NCBI RefSeq assembly: GCF_000712295.1
Contig: NZ_JMKI01000031.1
Location: 124,001 to 188,000, forward strand
DNA length: 64,000 nucleotides
Source of the DNA: Synergistes jonesii
Lineage (GTDB): Bacteria; Synergistota; Synergistia; Synergistales; Synergistaceae
Reading direction: 5' to 3'
Each line of letters starts with the position of its first letter. Within the stretch, counting starts at the first letter, position 1. The translations under genes and the position numbers were made by a program. The notes under the pieces were generated by a model that searched no databases, was not told where the DNA came from, and worked only from the letters and a program-made list of their open reading frames with translations. Shown here one piece after another: positions 33,273 to 42,305 of this stretch.

Positions 33273-34643
33273 ATGAAAAATACAGATAGATTTATTTGGC
33301 TGAAAAATTTAATAATATTCTTCGTAAGATATTTAAATATCGTCCTCGTAACGCTCTCTGCGGGGTTCGTCTGGAACAACTATTACAACGACTACCTGGG
33401 CAAGCCGTTCAGCGCAAGGGGCAACGAGGACTGGCTCCTTTTGTTGCTTTACGCCGTCTTTTTCCATATCTTCTCAAAGATATATAGCGGCTATCGGATA
33501 GGCAGCCAGCGTCTCACCGACATCGTATATTCGAATTGGCTCGCGGTCTGCATCACCAACATGCTTATATTCGTGATCCTGATACTCGTCACCGACGCCA
33601 ACAGGGGCATATCTCTGATATTCTATCTCACGTTCGCCGAGGTGCTCATCATCCTTCTGTGGGCATACTCCGCGAACAAGCTCTATTTCAGGCTCTTCGC
33701 GCCGCGCAGGGTCATCTGCTTCTACGGCGGACGCTTCCCCGAGCACGTGCTGCGGAAAATCAGGGAGAGGCCGGAAAAGTTCGAGCTCGTCGATATGTGC
33801 GCGTTCGACGGCAGAAAGAATATCGAAAGTATGCTGGAGGGCGTCGACGGCGTGGTGCTCTACAACCTTTCGGAAGAAAAATCCGCGAAGATAATGGCGC
33901 TGTGCCTCGGCAAAAAGCTGAGATATTATCTTGTGCCCACCGTGGGGGACATCCTGCTCAAAACCTCCGACTCGATGTTCCTCTTCGACACGCCCCTCTA
34001 CGTTGCGAAGAATGAGGGGCTGCGCCCGGAGCAGAGAATCGTCAAGCGCTGCGGCGATATATTTTTCTCCTTGCTGGCCATAGCCGTACTTCTGCCGTTC
34101 ATGCTCGTCATCGCGCTTTTGATAAAGCTCGGCGACGGAGGCCCGGTGCTCTATAGGCAGAAGCGTTGCACGGAAAACGACAGAGTATTCACGATGTATA
34201 AGTTCCGCAGCATGATAGTCTCGGCCGAGGAGGAAGTCGGACCGCGGCTCTCCTCGGAGAACGATCCGCGCGTGACGATAGTCGGCGCGTTCCTGCGGCG
34301 CTTCCGCCTCGACGAGCTGCCGCAGCTTTTCAACATCCTCAGGGGCGATATGTCTTTCGTCGGGCCGAGGCCGGAGCGCCCCGAGCTCGCCGCGGATTAC
34401 GTGAAGAAAGTTCCGGAGTTCGCGCTGCGCACCGCCGTGAAGAGCGGCCTCACCGGCTACGCGCAGGTCATGGGGCGCTACGATTCTTCGCCGGAAGATA
34501 AATTGAAGCTGGACCTCGTCTATATACAGACCTATTCAGTGCTCTCCGATATAAAAATAATCCTTATGACGATAAAGATAGTGCTCTTCAACTTGAACGA
34601 AAAAAAGCGCAAACCCCCACGCGCCGGCCGCTCTGAAGGATAG
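33273..34643 (+). CDS. Polyprenyl-phosphate sugar-1-phosphate transferase
   Basis: 456 residues. Four to five N-terminal transmembrane helices, a CoA-binding-like middle domain, one more helix ([23 protein letters not shown]) and a C-terminal bacterial sugar transferase domain: [87 protein letters not shown]. It starts the synthesis of an exopolysaccharide or O-antigen unit on the lipid carrier. No glycosyltransferase cluster follows, so its pathway genes are elsewhere. Confidence 0.92.
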   Translation: MKNTDRFIWLKNLIIFFVRYLNIVLVTLSAGFVWNNYYNDYLGKPFSARGNEDWLLLLLYAVFFHIFSKIYSGYRIGSQRLTDIVYSNWLAVCITNMLIFVILILVTDANRGISLIFYLTFAEVLIILLWAYSANKLYFRLFAPRRVICFYGGRFPEHVLRKIRERPEKFELVDMCAFDGRKNIESMLEGVDGVVLYNLSEEKSAKIMALCLGKKLRYYLVPTVGDILLKTSDSMFLFDTPLYVAKNEGLRPEQRIVKRCGDIFFSLLAIAVLLPFMLVIALLIKLGDGGPVLYRQKRCTENDRVFTMYKFRSMIVSAEEEVGPRLSSENDPRVTIVGAFLRRFRLDELPQLFNILRGDMSFVGPRPERPELAADYVKKVPEFALRTAVKSGLTGYAQVMGRYDSSPEDKLKLDLVYIQTYSVLSDIKIILMTIKIVLFNLNEKKRKPPRAGRSEG

Positions 34644-34690
34644 CTTTTCCCGCGTTTTTACCGTGGGAATACCGGTTGCGATTATCAATT

Positions 34691-34750
34691 CTTATGTTAT
34701 CATAAGTTGTTCGTGTACTACAGCCGCGCGATATTCATGCGGCCGTAGTA
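34691..34750 (+). promoter_or_regulatory. Operator/promoter region of the GntR gene
   Basis: TTGCGA (34676-34681), 16 bases, TATCAT (34698-34703). The perfect palindrome CTTATG-TTAT-CATAAG (34691-34706) overlaps the -10 box and suits an FCD-type GntR dimer. A second inverted repeat TACTACAGCCGC/GCGGCCGTAGTA (34716-34727 with 34739-34750) follows in the leader. Confidence 0.55.
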
Positions 34751-34811
34751 AATTTATGTGGGCTCGTAAGGTCGTTGTTGTGGAAGAGAATGTTTAGGGG
34801 GATTTTTCGTA

Positions 34812-35477
34812 ATGATGCAGCATTCAAGGTTATATAACACGTCTTCGGATTACGTTTATTTCGATCTCCGCGATAAGATCGCAAGTAGAGAGCTGAAGCC
34901 GAAGCAGAGGCTCCTCGAGGTCAAGATAGCGACGGAGATGGGGGTGAGCCGCACGCCGGTGCGCGAGGCTCTGCGCAGGCTCGCCAGCGAAGGGCTGGTG
35001 AAGATCGTGCCGAACAGCGGAGCGAGGGTGGCTTCCCCGACGCCGAACGAAATGGAGAACGCCTACAGCGTGCGCGAATATCTTGAAAACCTGAGCGTCG
35101 AGCTCGCCTGCCGCAACGGGCTCGACAGCCGCGCGATAGAAAGCCTCGAGAGCGTCCTGGCCGCTGAAGAGAGCGCTTCCGAGAAGGAAGACATAGACGC
35201 CTTCCTCGAAGCGAACAACGCCTTCCACAGGCTCATCGCGGAATCGGGAAAGAATCAGGTGCTCTGCGAGCATATCGACAGCATCATGACGCGCACTAAC
35301 GTCTTTATCTTTTTTTGCGACGACTTCGACGAAGAGAAAAAAGCTTCCGTCGCGGAGCACCGCGCTATTTTGCGCGCAATAGCGAAGCGCGACAGGGAGG
35401 GCGCCCAGAGGGAGATGCGGGAGCACCTGACGCATTCGCATCGCGCCCTTGCGGCCGCGGAGGGCAAGGTCAACTGA
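34812..35477 (+). CDS. GntR-family regulator with FCD domain
   Basis: 221 residues. N-terminal winged helix (YVYFDLRDKIASRELKPKQRLLEVKIATEMGVSRTPVREALRRLASEGLVKIVPNSGARV) and all-helical FCD ligand-binding domain with the metal-ligand pattern around NNAFHRLIAES and EHRAILRAIAKRD. Likely senses a carboxylate. Begins ATGATG after AGGGGGG. The DegT aminotransferase gene begins 16 bases after it, a likely co-transcribed or controlled target; the palindrome at 34691-34706 suggests self-control. Confidence 0.9.
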   Translation: MMQHSRLYNTSSDYVYFDLRDKIASRELKPKQRLLEVKIATEMGVSRTPVREALRRLASEGLVKIVPNSGARVASPTPNEMENAYSVREYLENLSVELACRNGLDSRAIESLESVLAAEESASEKEDIDAFLEANNAFHRLIAESGKNQVLCEHIDSIMTRTNVFIFFCDDFDEEKKASVAEHRAILRAIAKRDREGAQREMREHLTHSHRALAAAEGKVN

Positions 35478-35493
35478 AACGGAGGAGTAATCT

Positions 35494-36639
35494 ATGGCAG
35501 AGATCGCAAAAATACCGTCGTTCGACCTTACGAGGAATTACGTCCGCGTAAAAGAGGAGGTAAACGTCGCCGTCCGGAGGGTGCTCGACACCCAGCACTT
35601 CATACTGGGCCCCGAGGTCGAGGCGCTGGAGAGAGAGCTCGCCTCTTATCTTGAAGTCAAAAACACGATAGGCTGCGCCTCCGGCACAGATTCCCTTATC
35701 CTCGCGATGATGACGCTGAACCTTGAGCCGGGCGACGAAGTCATCACGACTCCGTTCACCTTCTTCGCGACGGCGAGCTGCATCACGAGAAACGGCGGGA
35801 CCCCGGTCTTCGCCGACGTAGATCCCTTCACTTACAACATAAAGAGCGAAGAGGTGCTGTCGAAGCTCACGCCGCGTACGAGGGCGGTGCTGCCGGTGCA
35901 TCTCTTCGGGCAGATGTGCCCGCTCGAAGAGATAAAGGACGAGCTGAAATCGCGAGGGGTCGTCCTCATCGAAGACTGCGCGCAGTCTATCGGAGCACAC
36001 AGGATGATAGAGGGGCGCGTCGCGCGTAGCGGCTCGGTCGGGGATATGGGCTGCTTCTCTTTCTTCCCGACGAAAAATCTCGGCTGCTACGGAGACGGCG
36101 GGCTCGTCTCGGTCGCTTGCGACGAAGATCTCGCATCACGCATCAAGCGCCTGCGCGTCCACGGCGCCGGCGACACCTATTTCCACGAAGAGGTCGGCAT
36201 CAACAGCCGCCTCGACGCGCTTCAGGCCGCGATACTGCGCGTCCGCCTGCGCCATCTCGAAGGCTGGAATGAAGAGCGCAGGATCGTCGCCGAGCGTTAC
36301 GCGGAGCTCTTCGCAGAGAATGACCTTCTCGAATCCGTCACGCTTCCTGCGGAGGCGAAGGGCGGATTCCACGTCTTCCATCAGTACGTCGTCCGCGCTA
36401 AGCGCCGCGACGAGTTGCAGAAGTTCCTGGCCGCGCGCGGCGTCACGACGCGCGTCTATTATCCGCTGCCGCTGCATTTGCAGCACTGCTTCTCATACCT
36501 CGGCTATAAAAAAGGAGATTTCCCCGTCGCGGAGATGCTCGCCGACGAGGTCCTCGCGCTGCCGATGTTCCCTGAGCTTCTTCCGGAGGAGCAGCAGTGC
36601 GTCGTCTCCGAGATAGCGGATTTCTATCGCGGTGCATAA
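35494..36639 (+). CDS. DegT/DnrJ/EryC1/StrS-family sugar aminotransferase
   Basis: 381 residues, PLP fold type I. IPSFDLTRNYVRVKEEV, IGCASGTDSLILAMMTL, GDEVITTPFTFFATASCI, LIEDCAQSIGA (Asp contacting the pyridine) and SFFPTKNLGCYGDGG with the Schiff-base Lys; C-terminal VYYPLPLHLQHCF. Such enzymes transaminate nucleotide-linked keto-sugars for surface glycans. AGGAG precedes ATG 35494. Paired with the GntR gene; with the sugar transferase upstream it suggests a surface-glycan function. Confidence 0.92.
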   Translation: MAEIAKIPSFDLTRNYVRVKEEVNVAVRRVLDTQHFILGPEVEALERELASYLEVKNTIGCASGTDSLILAMMTLNLEPGDEVITTPFTFFATASCITRNGGTPVFADVDPFTYNIKSEEVLSKLTPRTRAVLPVHLFGQMCPLEEIKDELKSRGVVLIEDCAQSIGAHRMIEGRVARSGSVGDMGCFSFFPTKNLGCYGDGGLVSVACDEDLASRIKRLRVHGAGDTYFHEEVGINSRLDALQAAILRVRLRHLEGWNEERRIVAERYAELFAENDLLESVTLPAEAKGGFHVFHQYVVRAKRRDELQKFLAARGVTTRVYYPLPLHLQHCFSYLGYKKGDFPVAEMLADEVLALPMFPELLPEEQQCVVSEIADFYRGA

Positions 36640-36695
36640 ATTTTGACTAAATTAGACTATAATAGTATTGTCTAATAAAATAGGAGGTGTCGCGG

Positions 36696-37385
36696 ATGTA
36701 CTATCCGTTTTTTGATTCTACGATGATATTGCTTATACCTGCGCTGATTTTCTCCATGTGGGCGCAGTTCAAGGTCAAGAGCACCTTTGCGAAGTACAGC
36801 GAGGTCGGCGCGGAAAGCGGCGTCACGGCGCAGCGCGTCGGCCGCCTGCTGCTGGATATGCGCGGCCTTTCCGGCGTTCCGATCGAGCATATATCGGGGC
36901 AGCTTACGGATCACTACGACCCGCGCGCGAAGGTCCTGCGCCTCTCCGACAGCGTAGAGACGAGCCGCAGCATAGCGGCGATCGGTGTAGCGGCCCACGA
37001 GGTGGGGCACGCGATACAGGACCAGGAGGGCTACTCCTTCCTGCGCCTGCGCAACTCGATAGTTCCTGGCGTGCAGTTCTGCTCTACGCTGTCGATGCCG
37101 CTCTTCCTGATAGGGCTGCTGTTGGGCTCGCTGAATCTGCTGAATGCGGGGATACTTCTTTTCTGCGGCGTGCTCGTCTTCCACCTTGTAACCCTTCCGG
37201 TCGAATTCGACGCGAGCGCCCGCGCGCTCAAGCTGCTCTCTGAAACGCGCACTCTGACGCAGGAGGAGCTCTCCGGAGCGAAGTCGGTGCTCGACGCCGC
37301 GGCGCTCACCTATGTCGCGGCGCTGGTGATGACCGTTTTGCAGCTCGTGAGGCTTTTGGCTCTGCGCAATTCGCGCCGCAGCTGA
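36696..37385 (+). CDS. YugP-like zinc metallopeptidase (Zn_peptidase_2)
   Basis: 229 residues from ATG 36696, eight bases after AGGAGG. Membrane-bound: an N-terminal helix (STMILLIPALIFSMWAQ) and three later ones. The metal motif HEVGH (in AAIGVAAHEVGHAIQDQEGYS) and the later EFDASARALKLL are conserved in this family. Substrate unknown. Terminator at 37431-37459. Confidence 0.9.
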   Translation: MYYPFFDSTMILLIPALIFSMWAQFKVKSTFAKYSEVGAESGVTAQRVGRLLLDMRGLSGVPIEHISGQLTDHYDPRAKVLRLSDSVETSRSIAAIGVAAHEVGHAIQDQEGYSFLRLRNSIVPGVQFCSTLSMPLFLIGLLLGSLNLLNAGILLFCGVLVFHLVTLPVEFDASARALKLLSETRTLTQEELSGAKSVLDAAALTYVAALVMTVLQLVRLLALRNSRRS

Positions 37386-37430
37386 GGCGCCGTCGCGCTC
37401 CGGCGTGTCTCCGCCGGATAGTGTAAAATA

Positions 37431-37459
37431 AAAGAGGCAGGCCGTTTTGCCTCTTTTTT
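37431..37459 (+). terminator. Terminator between yugP-like gene and rsmB
   Basis: AAAGAGGCA (37431-37439), eight-base loop, TGCCTCTTT (37448-37456) running into TTT. Strong intrinsic terminator only 18 bases before the rsmB start, so rsmB must be reached by read-through or by a promoter that overlaps it. Confidence 0.8.
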
Positions 37460-37476
37460 CGTAAGGGGTTGATTCG

Positions 37477-38796
37477 ATGAGGGGATTGGAAGCCGCTCTT
37501 TCGATATACGGCGAGGTGCAGAAGGGCGGATTCGCGTCCGAAGCGCTGCGCAAAATTTACAGCGATATAGCTCCCGGCGACCGCAAGCTCGTCGGCACGC
37601 TGGTCTACTGCACGCTGCGCCGCCAGACTCTGTGGAAGGCCGTGCTGCTCAAATACTGCAGGCGTCAGCCGCGTGCGTTGCCGCAGACGACTGCGAACGC
37701 GCTTATGATAGGCATCGCCGGGATCGCTGAGCTCAGGCACTTCGTGCTTCCCGTCCTCGTGAACGGCCTCGTGCAGGCGATAAAAAACAGCGGCGACGTC
37801 AGGGATATAGGGCTGGTGAACGCCGTGCTGCATACCGTCGCCGACGAATCTGCGGGCTTCCTCGAAAGCCTGAAGAGGAGCAGCGCGCTGCGCGACCAGG
37901 CCCTTTACTGGGGGGTCCCGGGATGGGCCGCGGCGCAGTGGTCGAAGGAGCTTTCGATAGCGGAGGCGAAAAAGCTCGTCCGCGCCGTCGGCATGAAGAC
38001 GTATCTGTCGCTGCGCCTATCGCGCGGCGTGGAGAGGGAGGAGTATATAAAGCGCTATAACGCGTCGGGGCGCAGAGGATGGGCGTCCCCCTTCCTCGAA
38101 TTCTCCGTCCGCACCGCGGCAAACCCGTATCCCGTAGACCTACCGGGCTTCGGCGAAGGGATGGTCATGCCGCAGAGCGAATCCTCGATGCTCGCCGCGG
38201 ATCTGCTCGCGGGCTATGCGAAGGGCGGAAGGATTCTCGACATGTGCTGCGGGCGCGGCGTAAAGACCGGGCAGCTCGCCGACACGATGCCCGGCGCGCG
38301 CATCGAGGCGTGGGACCTCTCTGAGAAAAAGATAAACGCAGCGCGCTTTGAAGTAGTTAGAATGAAAGCGGAGAGCCGCGTCGAGTTCAAGAGCGGCGAC
38401 GCGCTCGAACTCGTCCCGGACGAAGAGCCCGACGCGATACTGCTCGACGCTCCCTGCTCCGGAAGCGGGACCTGGGGACGTCATCCCGAAAGCAAATGGC
38501 GCATGTCGCCCGAACAGATACAGAAGAACGGCGATCTGCAAAGAAAGCTGCTCGAACGCGCCGCGTCTCTGCTGAAGCCCGGGGGCTTCCTGCTTTACAG
38601 TACTTGCAGCCTCTTCCGCGAAGAGAACGAAAAGGTCGTCGCGGACGTGATGGGGCGCCATCCGGAGCTGCTTGAGATGCCGCACCTGAGAAACGCCGCG
38701 TTCATGAACAAGGGCAAGCCGTACGGCACCGTCATTTTCCCGGCGCTGCCGTGGGTGGACGGTTTTTATACGGCGCTTCTCACGAAGAGAAAATAG
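37477..38796 (+). CDS. rsmB: 16S rRNA (cytosine-C5) methyltransferase, RsmB/NOP2 family
   Basis: 439 residues: NusB-like helical N-terminal domain (about 1-135) and a methyltransferase domain with motif I ILDMCCGRGVKTGQLADTMPG, motif IV LLDAPCSGSGTWGRHPESKWRM (catalytic Cys in DAPCSGSG) and motif VI LLYSTCSLFREENEKVV (second Cys). Methylates C967-type position of 16S rRNA. AAGGGG precedes ATG. First of a compact set rsmB-PASTA-rpe-rodZ. Confidence 0.92.
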   Translation: MRGLEAALSIYGEVQKGGFASEALRKIYSDIAPGDRKLVGTLVYCTLRRQTLWKAVLLKYCRRQPRALPQTTANALMIGIAGIAELRHFVLPVLVNGLVQAIKNSGDVRDIGLVNAVLHTVADESAGFLESLKRSSALRDQALYWGVPGWAAAQWSKELSIAEAKKLVRAVGMKTYLSLRLSRGVEREEYIKRYNASGRRGWASPFLEFSVRTAANPYPVDLPGFGEGMVMPQSESSMLAADLLAGYAKGGRILDMCCGRGVKTGQLADTMPGARIEAWDLSEKKINAARFEVVRMKAESRVEFKSGDALELVPDEEPDAILLDAPCSGSGTWGRHPESKWRMSPEQIQKNGDLQRKLLERAASLLKPGGFLLYSTCSLFREENEKVVADVMGRHPELLEMPHLRNAAFMNKGKPYGTVIFPALPWVDGFYTALLTKRK

Positions 38797-38807
38797 GAGG
38801 CAGGCTA

Positions 38808-40010
38808 ATGGGAAAGTTCCACCGTTGGGGAATGATATTTGCGTTTCTTGTGATTATCGGCTGCGCTTACATCGGCATAAGGATGGTCTTCGTGGAGGAT
38901 AAGGACTCCGAGGTGCCGTCGGTTACGGGAATGCAGATCGTAGACGCGGTCGACGCGCTTCAGGAGAAGGGGCTGCTCGCCAAGGTCGATAAGGTGGACT
39001 CGGCGCTGCCGGCCGATACCGTCGTTTCGCAGAACCTGCAGGCGGGAGAAAAGGTTTCGCGCGGAAAGGTCGTCCTCCTGCGCGTCAGCAAGGGAGGCGC
39101 GATACTGCCTATACCCGACGTGCGCGGGATGAAGTTTGAAGATGGGGTCAAAAAGCTCAGCGAATCCGGCTTCAAGGTCGATAAGATAAAGCGCGTCACG
39201 GACAAGCTGAAGCCCTCCGGGACGATAATAGCCCAGAACCCGTCGTCGCCGCAGAAGGTAGCGGCGAGCTGCATGGTCAGCCTGCTCGTAAGCAGCGGAG
39301 TGAACGGGGAAAGCCCCTTCGTCGTGATACCGGAGCTTCGCGGGAACGACAGAAACACCGCCGTCGATATGATAGAACAGCTTGGGCTCCGCCTCGGACA
39401 GACGGCCGAGGCCCCGTCGTCGTCGGTGCCCGCCGGGAGCGTGCTCGCCTCGCGCCCGAAGAGCGGCACGAAGGTGCCGGCCGGCTCCGCGGTGAACCTG
39501 ACCTTCGCGAGGACCCCGATCGCCTCCGAGCTCGCCGACGACGTTCCGCCTCAGCAGGACAATGATAAAGAACGCGCCGAAGCGGTGCGCCGCGTCGTGA
39601 TAAAGGAGACGGAACCGACGACGATACCGTCGAAGCTCCCGGAGGTGAAGGAGCAGGAGACGAAGGTCGCGGGGGCGGAGAGAAGAGGCGAGACGAAGGA
39701 AGAAAAGAATGAGGAGCCCGTAAAGGAGACGGTGAAGGCCGAAGCTCCAAAGGAAGCGCCGCGGGCCCAGAAGCCGGCGCAGCCGCCCGCTTCTGCGGCG
39801 AAGCTCGCGAAGGTGCGCTATCAGGTCCCGCCGCTCACGAGGCCCCTTTCGCTTAAAATCGAGATGACCGACGAGATGGGGACGCGCGTGCTTAAGGACG
39901 GCACAGCGAAGAGCGGCGAATATATTTCGATGAACGTTCCTTACAGCGGAGAAGCGCGCATAACGATATTCCTGGGCGGTGACTTCGTATGGCAGGATCG
40001 CTACAATTGA
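38808..40010 (+). CDS. Membrane-anchored PASTA-domain protein without kinase
   Basis: 400 residues from ATG 38808, seven bases after AGGAGG. One transmembrane helix (about 7-27), then three PASTA-type domains outside the membrane: VPSVTGMQIVDAVDALQEKGLLAK..., IPDVRGMKFEDGVKKLSESGFKV... and IPELRGNDRNTAVDMIEQLGLRL..., then a long charged and Pro/Ala-rich linker (about 265-345) and a beta-rich C-terminal domain. PASTA domains bind peptidoglycan fragments in PrkC kinases and PBPs. There is no kinase domain here. In Firmicutes the order rsmB-prpC-prkC-rsgA-rpe is common; here only rsmB-PASTA-rpe remains. It overlaps rpe by 22 bases. Confidence 0.88.
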   Translation: MGKFHRWGMIFAFLVIIGCAYIGIRMVFVEDKDSEVPSVTGMQIVDAVDALQEKGLLAKVDKVDSALPADTVVSQNLQAGEKVSRGKVVLLRVSKGGAILPIPDVRGMKFEDGVKKLSESGFKVDKIKRVTDKLKPSGTIIAQNPSSPQKVAASCMVSLLVSSGVNGESPFVVIPELRGNDRNTAVDMIEQLGLRLGQTAEAPSSSVPAGSVLASRPKSGTKVPAGSAVNLTFARTPIASELADDVPPQQDNDKERAEAVRRVVIKETEPTTIPSKLPEVKEQETKVAGAERRGETKEEKNEEPVKETVKAEAPKEAPRAQKPAQPPASAAKLAKVRYQVPPLTRPLSLKIEMTDEMGTRVLKDGTAKSGEYISMNVPYSGEARITIFLGGDFVWQDRYN

Positions 40011-40681
40011 AGAAGAGCGGCGGGATTTTGATCGCCCCGTCGCTCCTTTCGGCGGACATACTCAACATGGAGCGGCACATAGAGGCGCTCGAGGGCGAGG
40101 CCGACTGGCTGCACGTGGATATAATGGACGGGCATTTCGTGCCGAACCTTTCCTACGGGCCGGCGCTCGTCAAGGCGCTGCGCAGAAAATATCCCGGCGC
40201 GTTCCTCGACGTGCATATAATGGTCGAGCCGGCGGAGGATTTCCTCGATATGTTCATCTCGGCCGGAGCGTCGCTGATAGCGCTCCATATCGAAGCGGCG
40301 AAGCACATCTACCGCGCGCTGCAGAAGATCAAGGACGCCGGGCTCTACGCCGGCGTCGCGCTGGATCCGGGGACGTCGGAGGAGCTGCTCGCGCCCGTTA
40401 TGCATATGACGGACCTCATCCTTGTGATGTCGGTCAACCCGGGCTATGGCGGGCAGTCCTTCATCGCCGAGACGCTGAATAAGACGCGCGCGCTGTCGGA
40501 GTTGCGCCGCGAACGCGGATTTAACTATCTTATCGAAATGGACGGCGGAGCCGGGCCAAAAAATATCGCGCAGATCGCCGAAGCCGGCTGCGACGTCGTC
40601 GTCGCCGGCAGCGCCGTTTTCGGACATCCGTCGCCGGCGTCTGTGATAAGGGAGATGCGCAGACTCGCCCGAAGGAGGTAA
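39989..40681 (+). CDS. rpe: Ribulose-phosphate 3-epimerase
   Basis: 230 residues, TIM barrel. IAPSLLSADILNM, WLHVDIMDGHFVPNLSYGP, LDVHIMVEP, HIEAAKHIYRAL, ALDPGTS, VMSVNPGYGGQSFI and IEMDGGAGPKNIAQIAEAGCDVVVAGSAVFG are all family motifs with the His/Asp metal and acid-base residues. Interconverts ribulose 5-phosphate and xylulose 5-phosphate. It starts inside the 3' end of the PASTA gene. Confidence 0.96.
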   Translation: MAGSLQLKKSGGILIAPSLLSADILNMERHIEALEGEADWLHVDIMDGHFVPNLSYGPALVKALRRKYPGAFLDVHIMVEPAEDFLDMFISAGASLIALHIEAAKHIYRALQKIKDAGLYAGVALDPGTSEELLAPVMHMTDLILVMSVNPGYGGQSFIAETLNKTRALSELRRERGFNYLIEMDGGAGPKNIAQIAEAGCDVVVAGSAVFGHPSPASVIREMRRLARRR

Positions 40682-40686
40682 TGTTC

Positions 40687-41628
40687 ATGGCGGCTGAGGT
40701 CAAGACCTCGCAGAAGGAAGATCACGAAACGAATATAAAAGAAACGGCCAAAGAGCTCGGAGGCAAGCTTCGCGAACTGAGAGAAGCGCAGGGATTGACG
40801 TTTGAAGACGTCCGCGCCGCGATAAAGATACAGAAAAAATATATCGAAGCGATAGAAGAGGGAAATAGCGACATCATACCGAGGGGGCCTTTCTGCCGCA
40901 GCTTTATGAAGCAGTACTGCGAATACCTCAGAGCGGAAGACCTGTGGGCGCGCTACGGACCCCTCCTTAAAAATATAAACAGCGCCGCGAACGCGCGCCC
41001 CGGCGATAGGAGCGTGCGGGCCGGCATCGCAGCCAAGGAGCCCTACAGGCGTCCTTCCGCGCTCAAGATATGCATCCCGATAGCGATGGCGCTTTCGATA
41101 GTCGCCGCCGCGTGGATAACGTGGCAGTACCGCGGCGAGATAACCAACGAGGCCACTACGCCGCTGCAAGGCGGGACGGCGGCAGTCACGGAGGAAAGCT
41201 CGCAGGACGCCGCCGCGCCGGCAGCGCTTTCGCAGGATGCGGCGCCGGCCTCCGCCGAGCCGTCGATAGACCTCGGCTGGATGGACGGCAAGGCGCAGCC
41301 TCGGCCCGCGCAAGCCCCGGCGCCGGCCGGCGCAGAGGCGAAGGCGAGCGTGCCCGTGAACGCGGCGCCGACGCTCGTAGTGAAGGCCAAGGGCGTCGTA
41401 TGGGTAAAATTTTCCATCGGCGGCAGGGTGCTCTTCGAGGGGTTGATGAAGCGGGGGGAGAGCCGCGCCTTCTCTCCCGCGGGAGACGAGCCGCTGCGCG
41501 TGAGGTACGGCAACCCGGCCAAGACCGCGATATCCTGGGCCGGCGGAGAAGAAACCCCGGCCGGGCCGGACGCCAGGCCCTTCACGAGATATTACCGCTC
41601 GGACGGCGGCGTATCGGACGAGAGATAA
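40687..41628 (+). CDS. RodZ-like helix-turn-helix membrane protein
   Basis: 313 residues from ATG 40687, eight bases after GGAGG, which lies in the end of rpe. Cytoplasmic HTH_25 domain (LGGKLRELREAQGLTFEDVRAAIKIQKKYIEAIEEGNSDIIPRGPFCRSFMKQYCEYL), one transmembrane helix (ALKICIPIAMALSIVAAAWITW), an Ala/Pro-rich periplasmic linker and a C-terminal DUF4115 domain (LVVKAKGVVWVKFSIGGRVLFEGLMKRGESRAFS). RodZ links MreB to the cell-wall elongation complex. Here it is next to a PASTA protein, which may bind the wall from the same side; that link is inference. Confidence 0.88.
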   Translation: MAAEVKTSQKEDHETNIKETAKELGGKLRELREAQGLTFEDVRAAIKIQKKYIEAIEEGNSDIIPRGPFCRSFMKQYCEYLRAEDLWARYGPLLKNINSAANARPGDRSVRAGIAAKEPYRRPSALKICIPIAMALSIVAAAWITWQYRGEITNEATTPLQGGTAAVTEESSQDAAAPAALSQDAAPASAEPSIDLGWMDGKAQPRPAQAPAPAGAEAKASVPVNAAPTLVVKAKGVVWVKFSIGGRVLFEGLMKRGESRAFSPAGDEPLRVRYGNPAKTAISWAGGEETPAGPDARPFTRYYRSDGGVSDER

Positions 41629-41695
41629 TTCGGCGCAAGGCGCGCCTGGATGATTCTGTTATAATAACGAGACTAAAACGCATGGAGGTTTAACG

Positions 41696-42058
41696 ATGAA
41701 AAAATTCACGGCGGCTCTGCTTATCATTCTGTGCTTTGCGTCGGCGTCGTTCGCGGCCTTCAGCAAAAGGGGATACGTGCCGGACGGCGATCCGATCCGC
41801 TACGCGGGGCTCAAGGTCACGTCGGAGGGCGTGAGCGTCACTCTGCTGAACAAGGGGGAGAGGCCGGTCGTCTTCAACGCCGCCATCGTCTTCATCGGCG
41901 AGAAGCGCAGGGAGGTCGGCGACGTCTACATCGAGAAGACGACGATCGAGCCCGGCGGCGAGGCGGTCTTTCGCAATCTCTTCCTGAAGGGCGACTACAA
42001 GGAGTGCCGGAAAGCCGAATCTCTGCGCTGGACGATATATTCGCTTGAGACCATGTAG
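41696..42058 (+). CDS. Small exported protein of unknown function
   Basis: 120 residues: signal peptide MKKFTAALLIILCFASASFA, then a single beta-rich domain (GLKVTSEGVSVTLLNKGERPVVFNAAIVFIGEKRREVGDVYIEKTTIEPGGEAVF) resembling an Ig-like or FxLYD fold. Not recognised as a named family. GGAGG precedes the ATG and a TATAAT lies at 41659-41664, so it has its own promoter. A strong terminator follows. Confidence 0.75.
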   Translation: MKKFTAALLIILCFASASFAAFSKRGYVPDGDPIRYAGLKVTSEGVSVTLLNKGERPVVFNAAIVFIGEKRREVGDVYIEKTTIEPGGEAVFRNLFLKGDYKECRKAESLRWTIYSLETM

Positions 42059-42075
42059 CGGCGCGGAAAGAAAAA

Positions 42076-42126
42076 ATTTGCGGCGCGGCCGGACGGGGCG
42101 GAACCGTTCGGCCGCGCTTTTCTTAT
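42076..42126 (+). terminator. Terminator after the small exported protein gene
   Basis: GCGCGGCCG (about 42083-42091) pairs with CGGCCGCGC (about 42109-42117), followed by TTTTCTTAT. Strong intrinsic terminator. Confidence 0.8.
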
Positions 42127-42189
42127 CGCCGCCTGCTTCCACGCTCCGCCGGCGTAAATGATTCCCCCCCTGTGAGGACCGTCAAAAAA

Positions 42190-42218
42190 TTTGACAAAAG
42201 GAAACTTTTGGTGTAGCC
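42190..42218 (+). promoter_or_regulatory. Promoter of the kdsB-kdnB-kdnA set
   Basis: TTGACA (about 42191-42196), 17 bases, TAGCCT. The -10 box is weak. The leader to kdsB is about 90 bases and ends in AAGGAGGGTTAGAGGG before the ATG. Confidence 0.5.
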
Positions 42219-42305
42219 TCTGCATCTAACCAAAAATCGGCAGCCGATAAAGCCGCGCACGCGGCCATACACTGCATAGGCCGCCGTGCAAGGAGGGTTA
42301 GAGGG

